In this document: positions 8,255 to 17,426 of the stretch, piece by piece
How positions within the stretch are numbered: the first letter of the stretch is position 1
How the letters are laid out: each line of letters opens with the position of its first letter
Translations under genes and position numbers: made by a program
The notes under the pieces: model-generated
Databases searched by the model: none
Seen by the model: only the letters and a program-made list of their open reading frames with translations
Told to the model about the DNA's origin: nothing
Assembly: GCF_021513135.1 (NCBI RefSeq)
Contig: NZ_CP090981.1
Span: 1,178,001-1,242,000, forward strand
Direction: 5' to 3'
DNA length: 64,000 bases
Source: Vibrio sp. SS-MA-C1-2
Lineage (GTDB): Bacteria > Pseudomonadota > Gammaproteobacteria > Enterobacterales > Vibrionaceae

Positions 8255-9387
8255 TTACTTTAATAAGTTTTCTAACGTTTTTTGATACATTACAGTGAGT
8301 TTTTCAAGCTCAATAACCGCAACACATTCATTGACTTTATGAATCGTTGCATTGGTTGGTCCTAATTCGATAACCTGTGCCCCTGTTGTTGCGATAAAGC
8401 GACCATCAGAAGTCCCACCGGTTGTTAAAAGTTGAGGTTGTTGTTGATTAACATCATTAATGGCTTTAACCGCAGCATCAACCAGCGAGCCACTTGACGT
8501 TAAAAATGGATTGCCACTTAATGTCCATTTTAGTTGATAATCGAGTTGGTGGTTATCAAGAATTTGCTGCACTTTCTCTTTAATAAGGTCTGCCGTTACT
8601 TCCGTACTAAAGCGAAGGTTAAACTGAACGGATAACTCCCCAGGGATGACATTTGAAGCTCCTGTCCCTGCGGCAATATTTGGAATTTGAAAGCTAGTGG
8701 GTGGGAAAAATTCATTTCCCTTATCCCACTCATATTCTGCTAGTTCGGAGAGAGCTTTTAACGCGTTATGAATTGGGTTACTAGCAAGATGAGGGTAGGC
8801 TACATGCCCTTGTATTCCTTTAATGATCAAGTCACCGGTAATAGAACCTCGACGGCCATTCTTGATCACATCACCGACGACGTTTGTGCTTGATGGTTCA
8901 CCGACAATACACATATCGATGATCTCATTACGCGCCATTAAAGTATCAATTACGCGAGTTGTACCATTAATAAAGGGACCTTCTTCATCTGAGGTAATAA
9001 GAAAGCTAATAGATCCTTGATGGTCTGGGTTCTCTGTGACAAAAGTTTCAACCGCAACAATCATCGCAGCCAATGAGCCTTTCATATCCGCTGCACCACG
9101 ACCATAAAGAACATCATCAATAATGGTTGCTTGAAAAGGGTCAGTGTTCCAGTCTGCTAAATTACCAGCGGGAACCACATCGGTATGCCCGGCAAAGGTA
9201 AATAGGGGGCTTCAGTACCACGACGAGCCCAAAGGTTGGTGGTATCTTCAAATACCATGGTTTCAATAATAAAACCAAGTTTTTCGAGTCGTTCAATCAT
9301 CATCTGTTGGCAATTAGCATCATCAGGGGTGACTGACTTTTGATTAATCAGTTGTTTAGCTAGTTGGAGTACTGGGCTATCTTGCAT
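8255..9387 (-). pseudogene. dapE: Succinyl-diaminopimelate desuccinylase, interrupted by a one-base frameshift
   Basis: Zinc M20 amidohydrolase that makes LL-diaminopimelate for lysine and peptidoglycan. The reading frame is split: residues 1-60 (from the ATG at 9387) read up to [10 protein letters not shown], then the remainder resumes in another frame at [13 protein letters not shown]. The shift falls on the G5 run at 9205-9209. One extra G would join both parts into exactly 377 aa, the usual DapE length. The break is just before the first zinc His (AGHTD). All other motifs ([24 protein letters not shown]) are intact, so the damage is recent or is a sequencing error. Confidence 0.88.
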
Positions 9388-9434
9388 AAATAAATCCTTT
9401 TACTAAAAGATAAAGAGGTGGGGGTTAATGGTGA

Positions 9435-9794
9435 TTATCCATTGAAAATTGAATTATATTGATCCGCTTTAAAGCCGACGTAATAATTGCCTTGATAAGA
9501 TAATAATGGTCGCTTGATTAATGTCGGTTGTTCTAACATTAATGTTATCGCACTCTCTTTATTTAATCCTTTTTTCTGTGCATCACTCAACTGACGATAA
9601 GTTGTACTGCGTTTATTGACCAGTGTTTCCCAACCAATACTTGCCTCAAATATCGTCAATTGTTCTAACGTTAAACCCTCAACACGGTAATTATGGAGAG
9701 AATAACTATTACCGTTGTTCTCTAGCCATTTGCAAGCTTTTTTCATGGTATCGCAGGTTGATGCGCTCAATCCATAGAGGGTGATATCACTCAT
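9435..9794 (-). CDS. ArsC/Spx-family reductase (YffB type)
   Basis: A 119 aa thioredoxin-fold protein of the ArsC/Spx/MgsR superfamily. The active-site region is S-T-C-D-T-M-K-K-A-C near residues 13-22, equivalent to NCDTIKKA of E. coli YffB, and the conserved Arg region is KRPLLSY near 94. I chose the ATG at 9794 (MSDITLYG) over an ATG five codons upstream because the GGAAAA ribosome site is better spaced for it. It precedes dapE, the usual yffB-dapE order. The substrate is not established. Confidence 0.82.
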   Translation of the reverse strand: MSDITLYGLSASTCDTMKKACKWLENNGNSYSLHNYRVEGLTLEQLTIFEASIGWETLVNKRSTTYRQLSDAQKKGLNKESAITLMLEQPTLIKRPLLSYQGNYYVGFKADQYNSIFNG

Positions 9795-9971
9795 TTTTTC
9801 ATTTTCCAAATAATATTTAATGATGAGTTATTAAATCATACTCAGATAGAATTATCAGCAGTTGTTACTGTTGTTAATGGGGAAAATTTCATTTATTAAT
9901 AATATAGGGTTTAAGTCAAAGGGCTGACATTAATACCCATACAGAGTTTTATGCTAGTAGATGTGCATTGA

Positions 9972-10208
9972 TTACTTATATTGTAGATAGAACAAAAGGG
10001 CTTCGGTTCTCGACTTTACTTTTAATTTTTTAAAGATATGCCTAAGATGTACTTTAACCGTTGTTTCACAAATAAACAGTTCCTGCCCAATTTCTCGATT
10101 ATTTAGCCCTAGAGATAATGCTTCTAAAACCTCTTTTTCTCGAGAGGTTAGTTGCTGAAGTAATTCTTGAGCTGTGATCTTTTTACGATTAATCATAAAG
10201 CGACTCAT
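9972..10208 (-). CDS. Stand-alone LuxR/GerE-type helix-turn-helix protein
   Basis: Only 78 aa, essentially one GerE/LuxR C-terminal DNA-binding domain: LTSREKEVLEALSLGLNNRE at about 20-39, recognition helix region ETTVKVHLRHIFKKL at 48-62. No receiver or autoinducer domain is present, and an in-frame stop sits three codons upstream of the ATG. It may be a natural GerE-like mini regulator or the surviving end of a longer regulator. A deleted ERIC lies immediately upstream. Targets unknown. Confidence 0.75.
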   Translation of the reverse strand: MSRFMINRKKITAQELLQQLTSREKEVLEALSLGLNNREIGQELFICETTVKVHLRHIFKKLKVKSRTEALLFYLQYK

Positions 10209-10218
10209 TGATTGTCAT

Positions 10219-10267
10219 TATCCCCTTCATACTTGCCGTCTACTAGTAACTCCAATAATTTTGAGTA
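10219..10267 (+). repeat. Internally deleted ERIC element
   Basis: About 49 bp: the left end (ATCCCCTTCATACTT) is fused directly to the right end (GCCGTCTACTAGTAACTCC then AATAATTTTGAGTA). The central 80 or so bases of a normal copy are missing. It sits just 5' of the LuxR-type mini gene. Confidence 0.7.
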
Positions 10268-10583
10268 AAAATAGACTTTCTAAATTAAGAAAAATGAAAT
10301 TAAAAAATATCTGACTGCGCTGGTTTTACTGATCTACTATATCTTTATTTCTCTATCTGATTGGTTCTATTTCGCTTTAAAAGTGAGAATTTCCTATTGT
10401 TTTTCTCTTCATTTGTTATTGGTCATTAATATTTTCGAATTTACTCATAGATGTGATCTGATTTTACCGATGGTAATGTGGGCAGAACAAAGAGGTGGGG
10501 ACGTGCTTTATATTTATCTTGAGGAAAAGAGAGAGAGTTTAAAAAGTGCGCCGTTAAAGTTGAGAGCGTAGTTACAGAGGATA
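10268..10583. other. Intergenic stretch with no convincing gene
   Basis: AT-rich spacer between the LuxR-type gene and the DUF1499 lipoprotein. A 62-codon plus-strand frame (10383-10571) is present but has no family resemblance and no good ribosome site. I see no RNA gene. It may hold the promoter of the LuxR-type gene. Confidence 0.4.
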
Positions 10584-10622
10584 AAAAAGCGCAGTGATGC
10601 GTGTAGCATAACTGCGTTTTTA
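10584..10622 (-). terminator. Terminator after the DUF1499 lipoprotein
   Basis: Arms CGCAGT and ACTGCG within flanking A and T tracts, just past the stop codon of the lipoprotein gene on the minus strand. Confidence 0.7.
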
Positions 10623-10637
10623 TCATCTATTTTAACC

Positions 10638-11084
10638 TTATTGAATCAGTGCTTTTTTCTCTAGCATTTTCTTGATGCTATCTGCACGTTTACGGTTAAC
10701 CCCAAAGTCATACTTTCCTGTTCTAGACTCTGATCTTACCTCAACAGTTTTTCCTTTTTTTAATAACTCAAAGTCATCGACAAAACCGAAGACTTGGCTA
10801 GTAAAGGTAAAATGAAGATACTCATTTGAAGATGAAACTAATGTGGCATGGGGAATACTTTCTATGGCAACTGACAGTTTACGCCAGTTATCATAACTGT
10901 CTTTTTTCAAGGTTAGTGGCTCAAAGTAAAACTTTTCACGCTTATCGCTACTTGATATACAGTTGGGATCACCTTGACACTCTGATAATTGATTTTTGAT
11001 ATTATCACCTTTGATTTCTTGGCTTTGGCTGCTGCATCCCGTTAGCAGTACCAGCATTAAAGGGAGTAGTAAGTATCTGCTCAT
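10638..11084 (-). CDS. DUF1499 family lipoprotein
   Basis: A 148 aa predicted lipoprotein: signal helix MSRYLLLPLMLVLLTGC with the lipidated Cys at residue 17. The mature part has the DUF1499 pattern, with ECQGDPNCISS near 35-45, then Y-L-H-F-T-F near 90 and a closing region with paired Arg residues (SESRTGKYDFGVNRKRADSI). The family is widespread but functionally unassigned. The missing Asp at +2 (Ser-Ser follow Cys) predicts outer-membrane sorting by the Lol rule. Confidence 0.8.
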   Translation of the reverse strand: MSRYLLLPLMLVLLTGCSSQSQEIKGDNIKNQLSECQGDPNCISSSDKREKFYFEPLTLKKDSYDNWRKLSVAIESIPHATLVSSSNEYLHFTFTSQVFGFVDDFELLKKGKTVEVRSESRTGKYDFGVNRKRADSIKKMLEKKALIQ

Positions 11085-11113
11085 TGCTTCATCCTGTGCT
11101 ATTTATTACCCAT

Positions 11114-11241
11114 TATACCCTTCATACTTGAAGTTGCTAGGTTGTTGGCTACGCTCATTCGCCCCAATCATAGAGTACACCTATACTCATGAGACCTCAT
11201 TCACTTGCCGCCTACTAGCCACTCCAATTACTTTGGGTATA
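11114..11241 (+). repeat. ERIC-family repeat overlapping a gene end
   Basis: A 128 bp copy from TATACCCTTCATACTTGAAG to AATTACTTTGGGTATA. Its right end covers the last three codons and the stop of the DUF2956 gene (stop at 11228-11230), so the element forms the gene's 3' end. Confidence 0.87.
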
Positions 11242-11551
11242 TAAAAAAGAACCCAACCCAACTTGCCAACAATAAAACCCAAGGTAACCAGTGCTGTTTC
11301 ACTTCTTCTGGTTCATTGATGGTAGGAGTTTGAATATTATCTTCCGCTTTTAATTTTTGTTTTTGTTCTTTTTTCTTAAGTTTATCACGTTCTCTAGCTT
11401 TTGCTTTTTGCTGCTTTTTATAGAGATCGATCCCCTTTTGAACGCCTTGAGCAATCAGTTTTGTCTGTTCTTTAGTTTGTCCCGGCTTTTGAGTTGCTTT
11501 TGCAATATTTAAGGCTTCTGACTGTGTTTCTGGTGAACTGTTTTGCGCCAT
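11228..11551 (-). CDS. DUF2956 family membrane-anchored protein
   Basis: A 107 aa protein read from the ATG at 11551 (MAQNSSPETQ). This start is preferred to one 23 codons upstream because family members begin here and GGATC lies at a suitable distance. It has a conserved N-terminal block (SPETQSEALNIAKATQKPGQ), a long Lys/Gln/Glu-rich helix, and a C-terminal membrane helix (HWLPWVLLLASWVGFFF). The final residues Y-P-K and the stop codon come from the right end of an ERIC repeat. Function unknown. Confidence 0.8.
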   Translation of the reverse strand: MAQNSSPETQSEALNIAKATQKPGQTKEQTKLIAQGVQKGIDLYKKQQKAKARERDKLKKKEQKQKLKAEDNIQTPTINEPEEVKQHWLPWVLLLASWVGFFFIYPK

Positions 11552-11785
11552 GATAGATCCAATCTTTTTTACTATAGTGATAAACTGGTGAAATATAAGA
11601 GTGAAAGCATATCTTAACACTTTTATGACCGTATCATGATTCTAACGGCTTTAGATTTCAACCGATTCTATTGATAAAGGTGATCTGGATAACTGTTGGT
11701 AGTTATTTTTAAATTTCTTTAACTTATTGTTGCTAAGGTTGTTTGTTTTATTGAATATATCGATCAATTGATACTTTTCAGCAAT

Positions 11786-11930
11786 TATAGACCTAAAATA
11801 ATGGGAATTGCTAATAAGTAGCAAGTGAGTAAGGTTTGATGAGTATCAGTGTGCTATACGATTGGGATAAACGAATGTAGGTGTTACTGTTACAAACCTA
11901 GCTTAGCAGCTTCAAGTATGAAGGGAATAT
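11786..11930 (-). repeat. Diverged ERIC element
   Basis: About 145 bp in reverse orientation, starting TATAGACCTAAAATAATGGG and ending CTTCAAGTATGAAGGGAATA. It is more degenerate than the other copies and carries extra bases around GTGTTACTGTTACAAACC. It lies upstream of the DyP peroxidase gene and could contain part of its promoter region. Confidence 0.7.
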
Positions 11931-12004
11931 GCTTTAAGTAATTAGGGTAAGGTGATTACGTGCAAAATAGTGATAATAATATAACATTATGTGGAGTTAA
12001 TTAT

Positions 12005-12913
12005 ATGAATGAACAGTCAGGTATTATACCTCTCGCAAGCCCGTTTGCTCTCTATGCAACAATGAGTGTGATTAAGGATAGTAAAGCCGTTCTGCAACAG
12101 TGTCAGGCTTTAGCTGCTCAAGTGTCTACATTTAATCAACGATTTTCTGGCAGTGAGCTTTCAGCATCTGTTGCTTTTAGTCATGCTTTTTGGCAGCAAT
12201 TTAATGTGGCAATGCCTGCCGAGTTAATTCCATTCCCAGCTTACGGCTCTGGAGAGATTGTTGCACCGTCGACATCTTGCGATCTGTTATTGCATGTTCA
12301 CTCTGTTCGTCATGACTTGAATTTTGCTCTTTTAAAGGAATTTATCGAGCCAATTAGCGATAAAGTTAAAATAGAAGATGAGACTTATGGGTTCCGTTAT
12401 TTAGATTCTCGTGATATGACGGATTTTATCGATGGGACTGAGAATCCAACGATTGAGCAACAGCGTAGAGATGTCGCATTGGTTGCTGATGGTGAGCATG
12501 CTGGTGGTAGTTATGTCATGCTACAGCGTTTTATTCATACGTTGAGTCCGTGGAGTCAAGAGAGCCAACAGCATCAAGAACAAGTGATTGGACGCACCAA
12601 AGATGATTCAGTTGAGTTAGAGGATGTTCCACCTTGTTCGCATGTTGGACGTGTTGATCTGAAAGAAGATGGCAAAGGGTTAAAAATTGTTCGTCATAGT
12701 TTGCCGTATGGTACGGTCAGTGGTGATCATGGTTTACTCTTTATTGCTTATTGTCACTCTATTCATAACTTTGATGCGATGTTAAAGAGTATGTATGGTG
12801 AAGGTGAGGATGGGCAGTGTGATCAGTTATTGAACTACACTAAAGCGGTGACAGGTAGCTATTTATTTGCTCCATCGTTGACAGTATTAGATAACTTATC
12901 AATTAAGTCATAA
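12005..12913 (+). CDS. Dyp-type peroxidase (YfeX-like)
   Basis: Heme-dependent dye-decolorizing peroxidase of about 302 aa, likely cytoplasmic because no signal peptide is seen. The catalytic GxxDG-type motif is D-F-I-D-G-T-E-N-P near residues 138-146. The heme-ligand region is SHVGRVD near 217-223, followed by IVRHSLPYG. I used the ATG at 12005 rather than an upstream GTG because GGAG lies 8 nt before it. Physiological substrate unknown; YfeX acts on porphyrinogens in vitro. It converges on crr. Confidence 0.9.
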   Translation: MNEQSGIIPLASPFALYATMSVIKDSKAVLQQCQALAAQVSTFNQRFSGSELSASVAFSHAFWQQFNVAMPAELIPFPAYGSGEIVAPSTSCDLLLHVHSVRHDLNFALLKEFIEPISDKVKIEDETYGFRYLDSRDMTDFIDGTENPTIEQQRRDVALVADGEHAGGSYVMLQRFIHTLSPWSQESQQHQEQVIGRTKDDSVELEDVPPCSHVGRVDLKEDGKGLKIVRHSLPYGTVSGDHGLLFIAYCHSIHNFDAMLKSMYGEGEDGQCDQLLNYTKAVTGSYLFAPSLTVLDNLSIKS

Positions 12914-12928
12914 TTTCTATCGAATGCT

Positions 12929-13056
12929 TATACCTAAAGTAATTGGCGTTGCTAGTAGGCGGCAAGTGAGTGAGGCTCCATGAGTATAGATTTTCTATAT
13001 GATTGGGGCGAATGAATATCGCCAACAACCTAGCAACTTCAAGTAAGAAGGGTATA
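12929..13056 (-). repeat. ERIC-family repeat (full length)
   Basis: A 128 bp copy in reverse orientation, TATACCTAAAGTAATTGGCG to AACTTCAAGTAAGAAGGGTATA region. It lies between the convergent DyP peroxidase gene and crr. Confidence 0.87.
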
Positions 13057-13108
13057 TATGCTCATATTGTTTGAAGTATATATTGCAGCAACAGCTAAAT
13101 AGCAAACA

Positions 13109-13137
13109 TAAAAAAGCCGCAAATAAGCGGCTTTTTT
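13109..13137. terminator. Terminator downstream of crr
   Basis: Arms AAAAAAGCCGC and GCGGCTTTTTT with a five-base loop, usable from both directions. It closes the pts operon on the minus strand. Confidence 0.9.
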
Positions 13138-13195
13138 GATCACTATCTAAGTTAGATTAACGATACATCGTTAGTCACTTAAGCTAGGTGATTGA

Positions 13196-13705
13196 TTACT
13201 TTTTGATGCGGATTACTGGGCTTTCACCAACAGTTACAGCGCCAGAAAGTTTATTTAACTCTTTGATTTCATCCATATTAGAGATGACAACAGGCGTTAG
13301 TGTTGATTTTGCTTTCTCTTCAAGAACAGCAAGATCAAATTCGATAACTGTATCGCCAACTTTTACAGATTGACCTTCAGAAGCGATGCGAGTGAAACCT
13401 TCGCCTTTAAGTTCTACTGTGTCAATACCGAAGTGAACAAACAGCTCAATACCATCATCAGACTCAATAGAGAATGCGTGGTTGGTTTCGAAAATTTTAC
13501 CGATTGTGCCGTTTACTGGAGCAACCATTTTGTTACCAGCAGGCTTAATAGCAATACCGTCACCAACGATTTTTTCAGCAAAAACAACATCTGGCACATC
13601 TTCAATATTTACAATTTCACCTGAAAGAGGTGCAATAATCTCAATTACGTTGCTATCGTTGCTATCGTCTGAAACCATTTTCTTCAGTTTGTCGAATAAA
13701 CCCAT
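13196..13705 (-). CDS. crr: PTS glucose-specific EIIA component (EIIA-Glc)
   Basis: Phosphocarrier that passes phosphate from HPr to EIICB and signals carbon status to adenylate cyclase and non-PTS permeases. At 169 aa it matches E. coli Crr. The phosphorylated His is about residue 91 ([12 protein letters not shown]), with the partner His at about 76 (ETNHAFS). It is the last gene of the ptsH-ptsI-crr operon, 35 bp after ptsI, and ends at a strong terminator. Confidence 0.96.
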   Translation of the reverse strand: MGLFDKLKKMVSDDSNDSNVIEIIAPLSGEIVNIEDVPDVVFAEKIVGDGIAIKPAGNKMVAPVNGTIGKIFETNHAFSIESDDGIELFVHFGIDTVELKGEGFTRIASEGQSVKVGDTVIEFDLAVLEEKAKSTLTPVVISNMDEIKELNKLSGAVTVGESPVIRIKK

Positions 13706-13740
13706 ATCTTACTCCTCAAATTTATTGTCTATATTACAAA

Positions 13741-15468
13741 TTAGCAGTTTGTCATTTCAGCGATAAAGTTATCAACATGGGCTTCGATTTCTGCCGCTGT
13801 TGGCATCGCTAATGCTTGTTCAGCCATTAGTTTAACATCTTCGAAGTTCGCATTGCGAATAATCTTCTTAATGTGTGGAATTGAAATTGAGCTCATGCTG
13901 AATTCATCTAATCCCATACCTAATAATAAAAGAGTTGCTCTCTCATCACCAGCTAATTCGCCACACATACCAGTCCACTTGCCTTCTTTATGAGAGGCAT
14001 CAATCACTTGCTTGATTACAGTTAATACTGCAGGTGATAGTGGGTTGTATAAGTGTGAAATAAGTTCATTACCACGGTCTACTGCTAGAGTATACTGTGT
14101 TAAGTCGTTAGTACCAATACTAAAGAAGTCTACTTCTTTCGCTAAGTGATGACCAATTGCCGCTGCTGCTGGTGTTTCAACCATGACACCAACTTCAATC
14201 TTTTCATCAAATGCGATATTTTCAGCACGTAATTCTGCTTTGTAAGTATCTAGCGCTGCTTTTAGTTCACGAATCTCTTCTACAGAGATGATCATCGGGA
14301 ACATGATACGTAGCTTACCGTATGCAGATGCACGTAGAATTGCACGTAACTGGTCACGTAAAATTTCACGACGATCTAAACAGATACGAATTGCGCGCCA
14401 TCCAAGGAATGGGTTCATTTCAGTAGGAAGATCTAAATATGGCAGATCTTTATCACCACCGATGTCCATCGTACGAACAATGACTGCTTGACCAGTCATC
14501 GCTTCAGCGACAGCTTTATAAGACTGGAACTGAATCTCTTCAGTTGGCAGGCTATCGCGATCCATAAATAGGAATTCTGTACGGTATAGACCAACACCTT
14601 CAGCACCGTTACGCTCAGCACCGTCACAATCTTTCAGTGTACCGATGTTTGAACAAACTTCTACTTGATGGCCATCAAGTGTAATGGCTGGAAGGTCTTT
14701 TAATTTTGCTAGTTCTTCTTTTTCAGCAATGAACTGATCACGAATCACTTTAACATCGGCTAACTCTTGCTCAGAAGGGTTAACGATGATTTTGTTATTG
14801 ATCGCATCAAGAACGAGCATATCGCCATTCTTAACTGTTTGTGTAATGTCACCAGTACCAACAATAGCAGGTAGTTCTAATGAACGTGCCATGATTGAAG
14901 TATGCGATGTTCTACCACCAATATCAGTGATAAAGCCAAGAACGTAGTTTAGGTTAATCTGTGCAGTCTCTGATGGGGTCAGATCGTTAGCAACCAGAAT
15001 AACTTCTTCATTGATTGAGCTTAAAGATACAATCTCAATCCCTAACGCATTTTTAACAACGCGGTAACCGATATCACGGATATCTGTAGCACGTTCTTTT
15101 AAGTACTCGTCATCTAGAGATTCAAGAGCAACCGCTTGTTCTTCGATGATTGCGTAAATAGCCGCATCAGCAGAAGCTTTGTTGTCTTTGATGTGAGCAA
15201 TAATCTCTTCTTCTAACTCTTCATCTTCAAGCAGCATGATATGCCCTTCGAAGATAGCTTCCTTTTCTTCACCAAAAGTTTCAAGAGCTTTCTGTTTTAC
15301 AACCTCTAATTGCGCAACTGATTTGCTTCGAGCGTCAATAAAACGCTGAATTTCAGTGTCAATTTGATCTGCAGAGATCGAATTTTTATTGATTACAATT
15401 TCATCTTCAGCAAGGAGTAGAGCTTTACCGAAAGCAATACCTGGGGATGCTAGAATACCTGAAGTCAT
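13741..15468 (-). CDS. ptsI: PTS enzyme I (phosphoenolpyruvate-protein phosphotransferase)
   Basis: First enzyme of the PTS, moving phosphate from PEP to HPr. At 575 aa it is the same length as E. coli PtsI. The active-site histidine is H189 in [13 protein letters not shown]. The C-terminal PEP-binding TIM barrel contains [27 protein letters not shown] and the catalytic Cys near 502 (GMCGELAGD). It lies between ptsH and crr, in the usual order. Confidence 0.97.
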   Translation of the reverse strand: MTSGILASPGIAFGKALLLAEDEIVINKNSISADQIDTEIQRFIDARSKSVAQLEVVKQKALETFGEEKEAIFEGHIMLLEDEELEEEIIAHIKDNKASADAAIYAIIEEQAVALESLDDEYLKERATDIRDIGYRVVKNALGIEIVSLSSINEEVILVANDLTPSETAQINLNYVLGFITDIGGRTSHTSIMARSLELPAIVGTGDITQTVKNGDMLVLDAINNKIIVNPSEQELADVKVIRDQFIAEKEELAKLKDLPAITLDGHQVEVCSNIGTLKDCDGAERNGAEGVGLYRTEFLFMDRDSLPTEEIQFQSYKAVAEAMTGQAVIVRTMDIGGDKDLPYLDLPTEMNPFLGWRAIRICLDRREILRDQLRAILRASAYGKLRIMFPMIISVEEIRELKAALDTYKAELRAENIAFDEKIEVGVMVETPAAAAIGHHLAKEVDFFSIGTNDLTQYTLAVDRGNELISHLYNPLSPAVLTVIKQVIDASHKEGKWTGMCGELAGDERATLLLLGMGLDEFSMSSISIPHIKKIIRNANFEDVKLMAEQALAMPTAAEIEAHVDNFIAEMTNC

Positions 15469-15523
15469 AGCGATACCTTAAAGTTAATTGAACATAAAGA
15501 GTTAGATGAATATAAGCTAGATA

Positions 15524-15781
15524 TTAAACCAGCGTATCCATTAGAGCTACTAAATGGTCAACTGCTTCTTGCTCTTGAGCGCCTTCAGCAGAGATAGTGA
15601 TTTCAGTACCTTTAGTTAGACCTAAAGTTTGTAGCTTGAATAGGCTTGTTGCACTTGCACTTTTACCGTTAGAAATTACAGTGATTTTCGCGTCAAAGCT
15701 TTTTGCTTCTTTAACGAACTGTGCTGCTGGGCGAGTGTGAAGACCGTTTTCTGCTGTGATTACTACATCTTTCTGATACAT
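15524..15781 (-). CDS. ptsH: Phosphocarrier protein HPr
   Basis: Exactly 85 aa when started at the ATG at 15781 ([10 protein letters not shown]), which has TTGAGG six bases upstream; an ATG four codons further up overlaps that ribosome site and is unlikely. Phosphorylated His15 lies in [11 protein letters not shown] and Ser46 in [11 protein letters not shown]. HPr takes phosphate from enzyme I and gives it to sugar-specific EIIA proteins. First gene of the ptsH-ptsI-crr operon; a CRP-like site lies about 225 bp upstream. Confidence 0.96.
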   Translation of the reverse strand: MYQKDVVITAENGLHTRPAAQFVKEAKSFDAKITVISNGKSASATSLFKLQTLGLTKGTEITISAEGAQEQEAVDHLVALMDTLV

Positions 15782-16005
15782 ATTGAACCTCAATGAAATT
15801 TACTATTAATATTTAAACTTAATTTAATCTAGCTATTAATTTTATGTATTTCTACAAAGTAGCTATACGCATAGGTACTATAATACATAATAGCGTAAAG
15901 ATATTTCTTGAGATCAATTCTATCTGAAATATACCCCTCTTGTATAATGAAAAAAGGTAGTTTTATTACATTTTATTTTGCGTATTTCTATAAATAAGCC
16001 GAAAA

Positions 16006-16021
16006 TGTGATTTGGGTCATG
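16006..16021. promoter_or_regulatory. Candidate CRP-binding site upstream of ptsHI-crr
   Basis: TGTGATTTGGGTCATG has the TGTGA-N6-TCA pattern of a CRP site, with two mismatches in the second half. CRP control of the pts operon is known in E. coli. The site is 225 bp before ptsH and downstream of cysK. Confidence 0.5.
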
Positions 16022-16059
16022 CTTTATTTGGTTGTATTATTTCAATTGCATAAATATGA

Positions 16060-16083
16060 CTCAAGATATGTTGTTATCTTGAG
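16060..16083 (-). terminator. Hairpin between cysK and ptsH
   Basis: Perfect 9-bp stem CTCAAGATA/TATCTTGAG located 33 nt after the cysK stop. The following minus-strand sequence is only moderately T-rich, so this may be a weak terminator or partial read-through barrier between cysK and the pts operon. Confidence 0.45.
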
Positions 16084-16115
16084 CCATAATTTCGATTTAG
16101 ATTAATAAGATTACA

Positions 16116-17084
16116 TTATTGCTGTAATTCTTTTTCAGAAAATATATTTGCAAAAAGTGCGGTACTTAAATAACGTTCACCAGAACTCGGTAATATTGTG
16201 ACAATAGTTTTACCTTTATTTTCAGGACGTGCCGCTAAACGGTTTGCCGCAACAACAGCAGCACCAGATGAGATCCCCGCCAGAATACCTTCTTCTTTCA
16301 TTAAGCGTTGTGCCATTTCAATCGCTTCATCTGATGTTACCTGTTCTACACCGTCAAGCAGTGATAGATCGAGATTACCAGGAATGAATCCAGCACCGAT
16401 ACCTTGAATTTTATGAGGGCCAGGTGTTAATTCTTCTCCTGCTAAGGCTTGCGTAATTACGGGTGACTCTGTCGGCTCAACGGCAATGGCGCTAATCGCT
16501 TTGCCTTGCTCATTTTTAATGTATTGAGTGACACCAGAAATAGTACCACCAGTCCCCACGCCGGCAACAAAGATATCAATTTCACCATCGGTGTCTTGCC
16601 AGATCTCTGGGCCTGTAGTTTTAATATGAATTTCTGGGTTAGCAGGGTTATTGAACTGTTGAAGAAGCAGGTATTTACTTGGATCCGATGCGACAATTTC
16701 TTCGGCTGTAGCAATGGCCCCTTTCATTCCTTTTGCACCTTCAGTTAAAACAAGGTTTGCACCAAGAGCTGCAAGTAGCTTTCGACGCTCTAGGCTCATA
16801 GTATCAGGCATTGTTAATGTTAGCTTATAGCCTCTCGCCGCGGCAACGTAGGCTAGAGCAATACCTGTATTTCCGCTGGTTGGTTCAACAATTTCTATAT
16901 CTGAGTTTAATTTACCTGACTTTTCTGCATCCCAAATTAGATTGGCACCAATACGACACTTCACACTAAAGCTTGGGTTTCTTGCTTCGACTTTAGCTAA
17001 AACATTTCCATTGCTGACATGATTTAAACGGACTAATGGGGTATGACCAATCGTGTAGGAGTTATCATCATAAATGCGACTCAT
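16116..17084 (-). CDS. cysK: Cysteine synthase A (O-acetylserine sulfhydrylase)
   Basis: PLP enzyme that joins sulfide to O-acetylserine. It has 322 aa, near the E. coli length of 323. The PLP lysine is K42 in [10 protein letters not shown]; the phosphate loop is [10 protein letters not shown] and the substrate loop [11 protein letters not shown]. It lies directly upstream of ptsH, as in E. coli. cysZ is upstream and cysB is at the far end of this window, so sulfur genes occur at three places. Confidence 0.96.
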   Translation of the reverse strand: MSRIYDDNSYTIGHTPLVRLNHVSNGNVLAKVEARNPSFSVKCRIGANLIWDAEKSGKLNSDIEIVEPTSGNTGIALAYVAAARGYKLTLTMPDTMSLERRKLLAALGANLVLTEGAKGMKGAIATAEEIVASDPSKYLLLQQFNNPANPEIHIKTTGPEIWQDTDGEIDIFVAGVGTGGTISGVTQYIKNEQGKAISAIAVEPTESPVITQALAGEELTPGPHKIQGIGAGFIPGNLDLSLLDGVEQVTSDEAIEMAQRLMKEEGILAGISSGAAVVAANRLAARPENKGKTIVTILPSSGERYLSTALFANIFSEKELQQ

Positions 17085-17169
17085 TTTTTCAATTCCTTTT
17101 TATTCATACTGATAGAGTTATAGCTTAGTTCTATTCTGCAAAGAGTAAAACATCTAAAACGTTATATCT

Positions 17170-17426
17170 TATATCTAAAGTCATTGACGTTACGAGTTGG
17201 TGACAAGTGAGTAGAACCCCAATGGTTAGCGGTGTACTATACCCTTCATCCTTGAAGTCGCTAGGTTGTTGGCTGCATTCGTTCGCCCTAATCATATAGT
17301 ACATTTATACTCATGGGGCCTCACTCACTTGCCGCCTACTAGCAACTTCAATTATTTTGGGTGTATATGATTATACCTGATGAATACAGATAACAATTTA
17401 GCGTCTTCAGGTCAGAAGGGGATTTA
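17170..17426 (-). repeat. Older ERIC element split by a second ERIC
   Basis: The left half (17170-17237, TATATCTAAAGTCATTGACG through GAACCCC to GGTGTAC) and right half (17368-17426, TGATTATACC through CTTCAGGTCAGAAGGGG) align with one diverged reverse-orientation ERIC. They are separated by the intact ERIC at 17238-17367. The halves are more degenerate than the insert, as expected for an older target copy. Confidence 0.7.
17238..17367 (+). repeat. ERIC element inserted into an older ERIC
   Basis: Well-preserved copy starting TATACCCTTCATCCTTGAAG and ending ATTATTTTGGGTGTATA. The four bases TATA occur on both sides (17238-17241 and 17364-17367). The target would have read GTACTATATGATT, the normal centre of an ERIC. 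Confidence 0.8.

Noticed and set aside
10383-10571. A 62-codon plus-strand frame in the gap before the DUF1499 gene
   Set aside because: No family resemblance, no convincing ribosome site, mixed composition; most likely chance.
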